Assembly: GCA_018398765.1 (NCBI GenBank)
Contig: JAHBMJ010000687.1
Coordinates: 1-61,013 of the forward strand
Direction: 5' to 3'
Length of the DNA: 61,013 bases
Source of the DNA: Chromera velia
Lineage: Eukaryota; Sar; Chromeraceae
Of this stretch, positions 10,107 through 21,671 are shown piece by piece. Made by a program: the position numbers and the translations under genes. The notes below the pieces were generated by a model. It saw only the letters and a program-made list of their open reading frames with translations, was not told the DNA's origin and did no database searches. How positions within the stretch are numbered: position 1 is the stretch's first letter; each line of letters opens with the position of its first letter.

Positions 10107-11531
10107 TCAAACAGAGTCGATCCAATGTGAGTGATGGATTGATTCACAGAAATGAATCTGGTGGATTGATTCACAGAAATGAATCTGGCAGGAAACCACA
10201 TAACCCACTGCCCTCCCACCTGCATATGAAAGTGCCGTCCTTCCGGCATTATCCTCAGCGCTCGGGTCGACACCGCGTTCCACCAACAGCTGTGCACAGA
10301 GGAGTTTCCTCTCAGGGACCACATCCAGAGGCTCACCCTCATGATTGGCGCGGTTGCAAGTGCACCAGTGGAGCGCTGTGAGGCCGTAGTGGTCCCTCAC
10401 ATGCACATCCGCCCCGCTGTCGAGGGCCACCGTGAGCACACCCGGACACCCCAAAGATGCGGCATGGTGGATGAGGGTGCTGCCTTCTTGTTGGTCGTCT
10501 GCTGCATTCACATCTGCCCCTCTGCTGAGGAGAAGCTCTGCAACGTCAGGGTGACCATAAACCTGGGTCCCCTGGCTCACTCCAACCGTCAAGTGAAATG
10601 GGGTCGTCCCATATTGGTCCCTGAGTTCCACATCCACTCCTAGGTCCAGGACTCTCTCGACAATCGCCCTGTGACCCCCCATCACAGCATTGTGGAGGAG
10701 AGGATACTTCGATTCTGTTTCTGCACGCGGATCAGCACCGCTTGATAAAAGAAAATCGAAGATTTCCAAACTACCGCTGTACACTACATGCATGAGAACA
10801 TTTCGCCCATTCTGGTTCTGGGCATTCACATTTGCCCCGGCAGAAACCAAAAATCGAATGATCGGTGCTCTCAATTGAGGGGCAGTGCATGTAATGCCAT
10901 ACACGAGTGCGGTGAAACCTTCATTGCCTCTCCCTCCCCCTCTTGTCTCCAGATCAGCACCCGCACGCACGAGCATTTCCACCACTTGCACATTCCCTGC
11001 AGAAACGGCCCTCATGAGAGCAGTGCAGCCCGAAACCAGACCCTCCAGATCGGCGCCTACTCGGAGAAGGAGGGCGAGATCTTCTAGGCTTTCTTCCCCC
11101 CCCCCCACAGCAGCTATAGCTGCATGTCCGAGTTTTTCCGCATCCACCGCCTGAAAGGAGCGGATCACCCCTCCAACCTCAGAAGAAAAGAGAGCAGGCA
11201 GCTTCATATCAAAGTACTCGCTCTCGATCTGCTGAAGACACGCATTCACGGCCTTCTTCAAACTCTGGAGACCTCCGGTTGACAGATCACGGAGGCTGGA
11301 GAGAGCAACAGCCACCCTGTGAGGCAGGCTCTCAGCCTGAGTCTCTGCACGGAGAGCCTCAGAGACTCTCGTGGTGGACGAAGACGGGACGTCCACACCG
11401 AGGCTTTTGGAAACGACCTTCATGAGGACTTTCCTCTTTTCGCGAATCGAGTCGACCATCCCAAGAACGGCCTCTTCGAAGTCATGGATGCCTGTCAGGA
11501 TAGACAGCAGGGTCTCTGAGCCTCCTTTCAT
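10107..11531 (-). CDS. Ankyrin-repeat protein
   Basis: A single open frame of 474 residues. Residues 1-130 are helical and unrecognised. From about residue 145 to 455 there are roughly eight ankyrin repeats, with units such as GCTALMRAVSAGNVQVVEML, GADVNAADDQQEGSTLIHHA and YGLTALHWC, and typical G.TPLH-like and GAD.. signatures. Ankyrin repeats mediate protein-protein contacts, and no catalytic domain is visible. The last 26 residues come from a tandem 27-bp duplication giving two copies of QIHFCESIH. This may be true coding sequence or read-through past an unrecognised donor near residue 450. The start is the first ATG. The gene is head-to-head with the plastid-type gene at 12057. Confidence 0.85.
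   Translation of the reverse strand: MKGGSETLLSILTGIHDFEEAVLGMVDSIREKRKVLMKVVSKSLGVDVPSSSTTRVSEALRAETQAESLPHRVAVALSSLRDLSTGGLQSLKKAVNACLQQIESEYFDMKLPALFSSEVGGVIRSFQAVDAEKLGHAAIAAVGGGEESLEDLALLLRVGADLEGLVSGCTALMRAVSAGNVQVVEMLVRAGADLETRGGGRGNEGFTALVYGITCTAPQLRAPIIRFLVSAGANVNAQNQNGRNVLMHVVYSGSLEIFDFLLSSGADPRAETESKYPLLHNAVMGGHRAIVERVLDLGVDVELRDQYGTTPFHLTVGVSQGTQVYGHPDVAELLLSRGADVNAADDQQEGSTLIHHAASLGCPGVLTVALDSGADVHVRDHYGLTALHWCTCNRANHEGEPLDVVPERKLLCAQLLVERGVDPSAEDNAGRTALSYAGGRAVGYVVSCQIHFCESIHQIHFCESIHHSHWIDSV
10135..10188. repeat. Tandem duplication of a 27-bp unit
   Basis: The unit beginning TGGATTGATTCACAGAAATG occurs twice in direct tandem with no mismatch. Because 27 is a multiple of three, it adds exactly nine residues to the C-terminal end of the ankyrin-repeat frame. 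Confidence 0.9.
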
Positions 11532-12056
11532 TTTCTTTGGTGAACTGAGTCAAAAGACGGACCAGGACCAGGATTCACTGTCAGCTATATAGAACACTTA
11601 TCGATTCACAGACTGAGATGAGTTCGGAGACGGATCAAAAAAGCCAAACTCACAGGAGAAATTCCATTAGACGCATGCAGAGCGGGAAGTTGTCCGATAT
11701 ATGCAGCGAAGAGACCATTCAGCATCCATTCAGCCATGTGGACTGACGTATGGGTTTTGATGAAGGTACACGTCCATTGAAGGCCAAGAAGGCAATGGAG
11801 CTTTGCGTCTTCGACATGTCTTCGACGTTTCTGACCGTCTACATGCGTGCATGCCGTCTCCGCCGTGAGCGATGCATGCAATTCAACAGAAATTGCATGA
11901 ATTCGAACAATGCCGAGCAATGCCGAATGGGAGGATTCCGACAAGCAGCCGGAAACAAAGCAGGAAGACTATTAATGCCAAGCTGAAATTCAAGACTCAA
12001 ATACCTTCCTTGCTTCTGCAAACGAGTACAGAGGCCAAGGCTCCGGAGACGGCGAC
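11532..12056. promoter_or_regulatory. Divergent promoter region between ankyrin and SH3/KOW-like genes
   Basis: These 525 bases separate two start codons facing away from each other, so both promoters must lie here or in 5'UTR introns. TGCATGCA-type palindromes occur at 11868-11900. No coding sequence is seen. Confidence 0.4.
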
Positions 12057-12608
12057 ATGAGGGAAAGGAAATCCGCCGTCTCCTTTTTGACGGTCGCTCT
12101 TTTTGTGGTGTTTCTCTCTATGGCTGAAGCAGCCGTGCGACGCACTCACTCAGAGGGTGCACAGGGACCTTCACGTGTACTTGCAGCTCTTCCAGCTTCC
12201 CGAGTGGCTTTCGTTGCCCCCTCCGTGGGTACCACCGGATTCCCACGTCACCGCCAATTCCATCAGGTTCGCCGTCTCCAGAGACTGCGGCTGAATGCTG
12301 GGAAGAAGGAATGGTTTGGCATGAACGATGTAAAGGTGGTCAAACGGAGTGACGAGGACATAGCGGCATTTCACGAAAAAGAGCGCGAACGTTGGCGCAC
12401 GGTTTACAATGAAGTATACAAAGAGACACCACAAGACTTCTACCCAGGGGACCGCATTCAAATTATTGACGACGACTCGGAGTACTTCGGCCAACAGGGA
12501 GTTGTCTTGCATTATCTGTTCGACGACGGGTACATGTCTTGCCAGACAACGAAGTGCTCATATCCGCTGACGGTCCTACTTGACGACAAGGACGAGGTTG
12601 CGGAATGA
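12057..12608 (+). CDS. Predicted plastid-targeted protein with SH3/KOW-like C-terminal domain
   Basis: A single exon of 183 residues. Residues 8-26 form a signal peptide (SFLTVALFVVFLSMAEAA). It is followed by a basic, Ser/Thr/Ala-rich stretch with VAFVAPSVG and many Arg/His, as expected of a two-part plastid leader. The presumed mature part contains an acidic helix (about 95-120), then FYPGDRIQIIDDDSEYFGQQ and GVVLHYLFDDG, followed by a Cys pair and a beta strand (YPLTVLLDD). The G-D-x-V/I-x-I..G..G pattern is that of KOW or SH3-like barrels found in ribosomal L24/NusG-type and some thylakoid proteins. The family assignment is by fold pattern only; no specific orthologue is recognised. Confidence 0.65.
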   Translation: MRERKSAVSFLTVALFVVFLSMAEAAVRRTHSEGAQGPSRVLAALPASRVAFVAPSVGTTGFPRHRQFHQVRRLQRLRLNAGKKEWFGMNDVKVVKRSDEDIAAFHEKERERWRTVYNEVYKETPQDFYPGDRIQIIDDDSEYFGQQGVVLHYLFDDGYMSCQTTKCSYPLTVLLDDKDEVAE

Positions 12609-13599
12609 ATCATGTCACCAGCAGATCCGACTTCGCAGGGTGCCACAGTGACTGGGTCACTCCACGGGACGAACAAGATCGCATCTGCCAGTGGAACTAC
12701 TAACTAGCAGTTATTGAGTAACATGTGTTTGTTGTCTTCTATTTCACAAACCCTGTGCTGCAGTCTTCAAACCTAGGTTTCATTAGACAGGTAGTAGGCC
12801 TATTTATAGACCCCGAATTAATTCACTTTGAAAGATGCTTGAATTTAAAACAGTCTTTTAAATCATAACGGATTCAAACTGACTAATCCACAAACCTATA
12901 TTCTGACCTAGACTAGGACCTAGATTCTAATATACAATGCATTTAGATATGCAACCAGTTGGTTACCTGGCTGGTTACCTGGTAAGTACAATCAATTATA
13001 AAGCTAGTTTTAAAACTAGTTTTAAAGGTGATCGCTACAGGATGATTGGTAACCAAAAAAGACTGGTAATCATTTTTTAGGTAGATTGGTTGCAAATCCT
13101 TATATAATTAAAAACGTTTTCATAATTTTTTAGTAGATAAGTTTCATTTCCCATATACTGGAACTATAGCGTGTCACAAGGAAAATTTCTAGAATCTTTT
13201 GTGTCACAATGATTTGTGAAACAATAACTGTGATTTTAAAAGCTTTTGACTGATTCAATTAAATCACACTTATGTGTGAAAAAAATAGTTGTAGATCACG
13301 GCTTAACACGCGTCGGGGGGCAGCGTCATAGCCGCTGCGGGCTGCGCGGACTGTATGCGTACATGCACACATGAACAAAACTTGTATGCATGACCCTGCA
13401 AGAAAAACGTACCAGCTGTGCGCAAACTCCTAAGCAAACTTATGCAAACTATGCAGCGTAACCTTAGCCATGTAAGCCAAAACCGTTAAGCCATGTCCCA
13501 CCTCATTGTGGACTACCAGAATCTCCCTAAGTTGGGAACTGGGGATTGTAACACTCCCGAGCAGTGAGTAGTATGTAAGTCTAGATGTGAGTGACTAAA

Positions 13600-13770
13600 T
13601 ATTATAAAGTGAGTCTAGGAGTGAGGTCAGTGAGGTGAGTGGAGTGAGTGGAGCGAGTGGGTGAGTGAGGCCGGTGAGTGAGTGAGTCAGTGAGTGAGTG
13701 AGGTGAGCGAGTGAGTGGGTGGGGTGAGTGGGGGAGGTGAGTGAGTGAGTAAGTGAGTGATCGAGTGAAT
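13600..13770 (+). repeat. Degenerate (GAGT)n tract
   Basis: GAGT/GTGA units dominate the stretch, with interruptions such as GAGG and GAGC. No coding content. Confidence 0.9.
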
Positions 13771-15439
13771 GAGGTGAGTCTGAACTTCAACGACTCTGAA
13801 GGTTTCAAACTAGTAACTTTGAAAGTCTAGGATCACTTCAATTTTTGTTTAACAATTTTATCATACCTAACTTACTCTAACTATTTCATCACATCTATTG
13901 TGACACAATTATTTGTGTCATTAGTACTAGTGTATAAGGTATTATGTCATAATTTGAATTATGTTACACTATAGTTTCAGTGTAATTTCCCAATTTTCCC
14001 ACTTAAAAACGAAAAAAGATTACTATTCAAACCAGTTTTTTAAAAAATTAAACTTCTTTTAATTTAGCTTTTGACGTACTGAAAGTTCCACACTTACTCT
14101 CAAAGTTACGGAAATACTCATGCAAAGTGCACGATTAAACCACTGATCAATCAATCAATCAATCAATCAACTAAGAGTTTAACTTAAAAAAGGGTGAAAT
14201 ATACGTTAAACCCAGCGTTAGACCTATGCAGCACCCAGATTTTTACTTTTCTTTTCAATTAATCAATCATTCATACAATCAATCAACTAATTTGTTTGAA
14301 TTAAAAAATAATTAATTACATTAAAATTCGAATAAAATAAGTTTAAAAGAAACGATGTAAATTTGTTTGCCTTGTAGACATCTAGCAACGTTGACAAGGG
14401 AAATGCTTTGCCACTCCCTGATCATACTCTCCTTCATTTGCAGGCCTGGGAAGCAGTGGCTCTAGCAGTGGCTGTGCTCTCGAACATAAAGATTCCTACC
14501 AGGACTTTCTCATTGTTTCTAGACACAATTACTGAAAGAGCCTGAGTCATTCTTTGACCGAGTTGGGCCGTGGAGGCCAGCATGAAAGACCGAATGTTTT
14601 TGCACTCAAAAGGGAACGAGGGAGGCGAGCAATCTGTACACATGCACGACCGAGAAGACAGCCATTGCCATTGCTTTGGGCAGAAACTGTGCAGATTGCA
14701 CACGGAAACCAGAAGAGACAATTCAGATGGTCACGGTCCAAATTCGAGCTCAGTACTGCGCGAGCATCGCCCTGCATATGCGAACTGATGCACCTAAAAA
14801 GACAGAAAGCGACAGGCGGGCGAATGACTCCTACACGTGTACAATGGGAGAAGGCATCGAAGCCGACGGGACTCCAAAGAAGGGGCCGACGGAAGGGTCG
14901 GCAGGCAAACAGTCTTTCAATCTAGGTGGGTGGGCGGACGAATTAACTGCAGAGACGCATGCAGGCACTCAGCAGGGAAACTTCACATGCCTCTTGATTT
15001 GGTCAACGCAGACAGAAAACGTTCCCGTAGAGTCAAATTTAATTCACCCCGTACATCTATAAGATTCCAAGAAAGAGAGAGGGAAGCGGAAGGGGGAGCA
15101 CAGGAGAGAAAGGGAGCGGAATTAAAAGAATGTACTGAAGAACTGCACTCACCCCACTGACTGTGCCAATTCACGCCCCGCTCCTGCCCTCGGCGAACAA
15201 ACACAGTACCAGGTAGTGCAGAAATTTTACTTCCTCTCGATGGCTTTTGGAAAGGAGGGAGCTGGGGCAAAAAAATAAACAGAGGAATAGAGAAGAGGAG
15301 AGGGAGAGAGAAGAGGAGGGGGTGAGAGGGAGAGAGGACAGGCAGACAAAGAGACAGAGAGACAGAACGAACGAACGAACGAAAAAACGAACCGACACGA
15401 GAGAAAGGCAGGTGGGAGGAAGGAAGCAAGCAAGCAAGC

Positions 15440-15457
15440 TAGAAACAAACAAAGAAA

Positions 15458-15502
<45 letters not shown>
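15440..15502 (+). repeat. (GA)n microsatellite
   Basis: About 45-50 bases of uninterrupted GA dinucleotides sit within a longer purine-rich stretch. Confidence 0.95.
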
Positions 15503-15503
<1 letters not shown>

Positions 15504-16470
15504 GAAGAAGCATTTCGATGACCTGCAGAAGAAAAACAGACCAGAAAGAAGAAGAACAGAAAATAAGATCTCCTCAATAAGCCTCCCTGATCGATCGAAG
15601 CCTTCCATCCATCCATCCATCAAAAGAAAGCTTTCACCAAACCTCGATCTTCGATCAGATCGTCTGGCTGCAACCAGGGAGGAATCGCAGCCTCTCTATC
15701 TCTATCGTTCCTTCTGCTGCACTTCCCACTCTCGCCCCGCCCCCCTCGCACGCACCCCGTTTCCTCTAGTGGCAGTCCCTCCTTTTCTCTCCCCTTTTCG
15801 CTCGTGCCCTCTCTCTCTCTCTTTATGGAATGAATGAAGTCTATGGCACATCTGCCCTACTCTCTCTCTCTCACCGACCTGGAGAGGAAAGTGATCTGAA
15901 GGAAGGAAGTAATCGGCATCCATGACTCAGCTTCTCGCCTTGCCATACCGTCATACATGGGGGAAATACCGATACTCAAAGTAATTTTGATCTCAAGGAC
16001 GAAACGGATACGCGCAGAAATGAAAAGACCCACAAAGAGCCCGGTCAGACCCCCCTACCCACCCAGCTTAGGAAAAGAAACGAGCCCTCGACCTCTTCTT
16101 GGAAACAAAAAGAGAGAGCGCGAAATAGAGAAACGAAAAAACTTCGAGAAAAGAAAAATCTTAAAACAGCTCTATTTATAATACAGTTTCAAGACAAATC
16201 ACGCCCCTTCTGTAATCTTTGCGCATGTATTTCTTTCTCTCTCTCCCTTCGCCAACCTCCGCTCCCTCCCTTCAGCGTGTCCCTCTTCTTCCTCCCCGTC
16301 CTCTTCCATCTCACCTGTCCCTGCGCCTCTCGAAAAGACCGGTGAAGGAAGGCAACACAAGCAAGTCAATACGGGCAGGCATGACATGCAATGGATCAAC
16401 AACTACATGAATACACACAAGAATGAATGAAGCTATCCATTCCAATGCAGAGAGAGATAGGCCCCTCGCC

Positions 16471-17968
16471 TCATCGTTCTGTTCCTTCCTCCCCTTCCCG
16501 CCCAAGCAGGTCTAGGCCCCCCTCGCCCCCCCAATTCAATTCCCTCGCCCCCCCTGTCCCTCTCCCCCTTTCCAATCGAGATTCAAACGATCCCTCTGCC
16601 TCATCCCCCCTCCCCCCCTCCCCCTCTCCGACAAAGACTCGTGCTCGTGGAAGCGCTGCCCTTTCTGTCTCCCCAAAACCGCTCTCCCCCTCTCCACCCG
16701 CCCTCAAGTCAAACTCAACCAACCGCCCCTTCACACGCACAGTCCTCCTCACATGCGACGGTAGATCCCGCGCAGATGCCAGACCGGCGACGTCCACTGC
16801 GGGCAGCTGAACGGCCTTCCGTCGAGGGTACCAGGATACCCACAAGGCAGCCAGCCAGAGACGAAAACGCAGAAAGGAAAGCAGCCATGGTGGGCGTGCA
16901 TTCAGCAGAGTCACCTCATGCTTCATGCACAGTCTGCATACATGAAGGGAGAAAAGGAACGAAGATGTCTGTTTACATTTATGACGACCATAAGGCAAGC
17001 AGTGGAGCAACTTCTGATGGCACGGTATGGACGTCCAATAGCTGCTTCAAGAAAGGATGCAGCTCGAAGAAAAGTCTTTTAATTTATCGTCTTCTTTTTG
17101 TTCGCTGTCTGTCGGTCAGTCTGACTAACTGCGGTTTTGTGTGCATCTGGTTCCCTCCCACGGTCTGAAACTGACCCACCCTCTTTTATTGAGGTAGTAG
17201 ATAGAGATGCCGTCTGCCGTCATCAACTCTTGGAACAGGGGCATCTGGAAGGAAGGAAGGAGAGGGGAATGAATGAAGGGGCAGGGAGGGAGCACAGCAA
17301 AAAACCTGGATGGCAAAACACACACACGCAGGCACATCCTGAAAGAACGCAGGCGGTAAATAAAAAGTACATTGGGCTCCGCGGGAGAAAGGAGCGAGGG
17401 CTGCCATCAGGGCGAGAGACTTGCGGGTGTGTGTCAATTTGTATTTAAATGCGCATTCCTTTGTGTATGCGCGGGTTTCAACACTTGCTCACGGCTGTCT
17501 GTCTGCGAAATGTTGATGCCTACCCTCTCCCCGAGAGAAGGGATCAGGAGGCGAGTTTTCCCTCCGACGGATTCTTCAGGCTTAATTGTCCCCCCGTCAC
17601 CCCCCCATGCAACAGACGGATTCACTGACTGACCGACCGACCTTCATCTTCAAGTGCCACCTCACTCGTGCTGCCTTCATGGACTCATCCCACACGACTT
17701 TGTGCTGGATGCTGTAACTCTCTAGAGGCCGCCGTAGTACGTGCAGCACTGCAAACAGAAAGCCAGCAGAGAGAGACTCCATCTTGGATATTCATTGCAC
17801 ACAAACGAAGCGAAACCTTCCACAGCATTTTTTTATTTTGAGGGCCAAAAACAATCGTTACGGCAAGCATGGAGGGATGCGGATAAAAAGAGGGCACGGC
17901 ATGGACGCATGAGAGTGAGTGTGAGAGTGTGAGAGTGTGAGTGTGTGACAGTGTGAGTGAGTGAGTGA

Positions 17969-18007
<39 letters not shown>

Positions 18008-19370
18008 TGTGTGTGTGTGTGTGAGTGTGTGTGAGCGTGAGCGTGTGCGTGTATGTGTGTATGCGTATGTGTGTCTCTCTCTCTTTGTGTGTGTGTATGT
18101 GTGTGTGAGAGAGAGACTATATGATTTTCCTTCTCCCCCTTTCTTCATGTACGCAACACTGGGTTCACACGTTCACCCTCTGCTGCTTCCACTCAAGACA
18201 AAAAGAAGAGAAGAAAGAAGACAAGAAGATAGCGTACTGCACTTCGAACAAACACATACAACACAGCGGGAACCGGCACCGTCATGTTCTTTAGACAGGG
18301 GATGGCAGACAGAAATACGGACGGAAAAAGACAGACAATAAAAATGTGTATCTTTCTTTTCCCTTTTTCTCCTCATGGACGCTACAGTCAAACAGAGAAC
18401 CAGGCAGACAGGCAGATAGACAGAGAGACTCGTCGTCTCACCTTCAAATATGTGTTGGTAGTTTTCTCTACCCGTGACGTCTATGCCGCTTGGTTCCTCA
18501 AACACGACGTCCTCGCTGCGGAAACCAAGGAGCAATCTCACTTTATATGGAAAATCTCAATCAATTGACCGACTTTGGCACGAGTTTTTCAATGGCAACG
18601 TTCTTGCTTCGGCTACACGAATTCTACGCCAAGGTTGCCACGTTATACAAAATTGCCATGACATGGAAAGGCTGTATGAACAAGATTTTTACCGACCAGG
18701 CGGAGAGATGGCGCGTGCAAGACAGGGATAAGAAGGAATGCGGGGAGGCATCATGAGGGAGGGCAAATTGGTGGATCTGCGAGTCCTCTCTTCGTAGTTG
18801 CACGCACACACGCAAAGTCAGGCGCACAGCGGGGCACAACAAAAAACCCACCAGCCGCCAAGTGCCCCTCACTTACGTAAACAGGGTCATGTTCGGCAGC
18901 ACCTCGAAGAGCACCGGGTACGCATAGGTGAGGAAGTCGAGAAGTCTCGCTGCAGACAGACGGGAGAGAGACAGACATGGGAAAAATTGAGAAATACCGA
19001 GGCACAGCGAGGATGCAGCGCTCATTTTGAGAGAAAGGAGCCTTTTCTCTGCCTGCGCACCTCGGTTGTCCTCATACTCTCCTCGTTCTTGTCTATTCTT
19101 CCATTGACTGTCCGTCACATTCTTGAACTCCTCTGCCCTTTTCTCCAGCTCATCCAGTTGCAAGAGCTCCTCCGTTGCGCCCATGTTGAGACTTGTCGCG
19201 TCACCAGGCCGTCTCTGTCTCAGTCTGTGCACTTTGGAAGGCTGCTGCCGCGTACTTCGTGGTGGGGCATAATTGCCCACGGGGATCGGAACCTGATGGA
19301 AACCCACCACCCCTATCACACAGGGGAGAAGGAGGGCATTCCAAATCTTCCGCATTCTTTGCACGAACAC
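16471..19370 (-). CDS. DUF2358-family (NTF2-like) predicted plastid protein, six exons
   Basis: Predicted exons on the minus strand are 19370-19061, 18949-18877, 18515-18442, 17748-17642, 17244-17180 and 16933-16471. Phases 1, 2, 1, 0, 2 match at every junction and total 363 residues. The N-terminus has a signal peptide (IWNALLLPCVIGVVG) followed by F and a basic Arg/Ser/Gln-rich transit-like stretch, suggesting plastid import. The core reads LLDFLTYAYPVLFE, EDVVFEEPSGIDVTGRENYQ, then ARVRWHLKMK and YYLNKRGLCMKHEV. This order matches DUF2358 proteins of plants and algae, which have an NTF2/SnoaL fold, a conserved D/E-x-F-x-D/E-P motif, a Trp-rich strand and a final G-x-I-x-x-H strand. A hydrophobic segment (RLWLAALWVSWYP) comes next, and the last ~100 residues are Gly/Glu/Arg-rich low complexity. 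Function is unknown. A possible donor (GTGAGG) in the last exon could shorten the tail. Confidence 0.75.
17905..18120 (+). repeat. GAGTGT/(TG)n microsatellite in an intron of the DUF2358-like gene
   Basis: Mixed GAGT, TG and TC repeats lie between exons 3 and 4 of the minus-strand gene. In sense orientation this reads (TC)n, (CA)n and CACT units. Confidence 0.9.
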
Positions 19371-20177
19371 CCCCAGCCAGAACGTTCAGGAGCCCGCGAG
19401 GTACCCGCAAATCAGACGAAAACCCTTTTTAAGAGACGACTTCCTTAGCCGACAGAAACTTCCTCTGCATGTTCATTCGGGAGTAGACTTGCGTGGATCA
19501 AGACCGCACAGACACGCCGTTTCACGTCAATGCATGGAAAGCCAGGTTCTTGATCAGCATGTATCAGCATCAATCAGCTGGCTGACTAGCTCACTGACGA
19601 TATTAATATCATCTGCATGTCAGCAAAATTGAGGCGGCGCCCATGCATTTTGTCGGGGCGCGCCATGCGCGCGCCGCCATATGTAGGGGAACATAGGTGA
19701 GCAGATTTAGCAGACGCTAGCACTAGCTAGCACTAAACCGAGCCGAAAGCCGCCACTGGCTACCACTGGCTCACCGCTAACTGCCGCTAACCACAAAAAT
19801 CTATAAAAAATTTGATCAAAAACTATCAAAAACATTGAGTTCACGAGAATAGGGGAGTCAGAATTGATTCACAGCCCTTAGAAAAAGTTTAATTTGATCC
19901 ATTGAGTACCATAGAGTATCATTAATCGAATATAATTAAGTATCATCAATTAAGCTAAGTGATATTACATTTAATTATATTTTAGACCAATTTTCGGTTT
20001 TCTAGTGGAATTTAAGATATTTCAGTTATCTCTGTGACTCCTGAGTACTCGTGGGTGATCAACTAAGGGTTCCCAGTATATCTGATTGCTTCAATTAAGC
20101 CAGCGACCGCGAGAATAATCCAGGATAACCCAAGAGAGAAGAGGGAAATACTGATATACGGGCATCTACTTTTGATT
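19371..20177. other. Intergenic region left of the LTR element
   Basis: 19371-19700 should contain the promoter of the DUF2358-like gene. 19790-20060 is AT-rich. No coding content is seen. Confidence 0.4.
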
Positions 20178-20404
20178 TGTTGGAGATTGCGTCCGGGGTC
20201 GATTGACGCCGGCCTTTCACGGCCGCGGTCCCAGGGACTTTGGCCTGGGCTCAACGCGCTACAAGCTATGCAAATCTGCACACTACAAACTGTGCATACA
20301 ACATATAGGAGAAACTGATCGATCTATATTCACTTATTCAAGGAGAAACGCATTCACTCATCCTCTCCTCCCCGAACTCTGTTTTAACACGTGAATTCCT
20401 TATA
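20178..20404 (+). repeat. Left LTR of the copia element
   Basis: Begins TGTTGGAGATTGCGTCCGGG and ends CGTGAATTCCTTATA. It matches 25945-26172 over its whole length with about 91% identity. Confidence 0.92.
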
Positions 20405-21640
20405 GATCAGTGTGTCAGTCTCTGATTTGTTGCCACTTTGTTGTCAAGATGAACTTTAAAGACATGAAAAGCTTTTTCAGGGGCTTACTCAATGACGCCC
20501 TTAAACCGATCAACGCTGAAGTATCTAGACTCAGTGCAGAGTTCGATCGAAGAGATGCTGTGCCCTCCAGGCTAGCGGGAGGAGAGAGTAGAAGACTCGT
20601 TAGACAGATGGATTCCACCTAGTCGAACCAGTGTCGCAGTGGTGGAAAAGAAAGAAAAAATTGCCCCTGTTTCTCTATTTGTGCTTGGAGCTGTTCAGGC
20701 TCAGAAAATCTGAAAGCCCTTCGACACTGTGGCTTTCTTCTCAGACAAGGACCCGTCCCCCTCCCACTCTAACTCGTCAGATGTGAGTGGATCTTCCGAT
20801 GCGTCTTCCCGCCACTCTGCAGCTCAGAGAGTGGGTTCCGCTCGCAGGAAGAAGTCGAAACAGTCAAAGAAAGTGGACCTGACCGCCTGCCCGAAATTCG
20901 CTGGAAAGGAGGAGATTGTTGACTTTGCATCGCAGTGGGGGGAGTTCTCCAATGTGCACCTGCAGAGGAAGCACTTCCGCTCGACAGAGAAGTGGAGATC
21001 TAACATCATCGTCACGCTGAACAAGGCAGGAACTGATACTCGGGCCTTCAAGAGAGATGTGAGGAGATAGAGACAGAAGCGGGTGAACCCTGAGGATATT
21101 GTAGAGAAGATGAAGCAGGAGTATTCCTTGACCCTGCTGGCGATGCAGCTAGCTGTGCAGGAGCGTGTGCAGGACCTGGTCTTCCCATGGCTCCTCGACC
21201 ACCATGATTGGAACGGTCGTGTCGTCATCCCGAGCGGTGTGGTACTATCGTTTGCAAAGATCGATCAGAAACTCAAGGATCTCCTCTTTGATTCCGACGA
21301 CGCGGAGTGGGAGATCGCAGATCCCACTAAGGTCATCATGATCGTCAACGCCCTCACGGATGACCAGCGTATGAAGCTTGTCAACTCCCTCAGATCGAAG
21401 CTTCCTGGATTGGGGGGGCAGCTGGATCTCAGACAGATTGACTATGCCACTCTAAAGAAAGAGCTCGAGTGGTTTGCATCCTTTGATTGGGATGCAGAGA
21501 TTAAGGCGAGACAGAGGCAGAGTGGGGGTAGAGAGAGAGCCTTCAGAGGCCAGCAGAGATGGGGTCGGTGATCTGGTGGATTCAGAAATCAGGGGAACAG
21601 ACAGAACGGTCAGCGCTCCTCCCAGCAGTCTCCCCCTCAA

Positions 21641-21671
<31 letters not shown>

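Larger units (their letters stand above)
12609..16470. other. Intergenic region with simple repeats, no supported gene
   Basis: 12770-14350 is AT-rich. It includes a GAGT-rich tract (13600-13770) and an AATC tract (14145-14170). 15250-15500 is a polypurine tract ending in about 50 bases of pure GA. The long open frames at 15171-15837 are products of this low-complexity sequence. The right end is the 3' flank of the DUF2358-like gene. Confidence 0.5.

Noticed and set aside
15171-15837. Overlapping long frames on both strands (Arg/Glu-rich and Ser/Leu/Phe-rich)
   Set aside because: Both are direct products of the polypurine/(GA)n tract.
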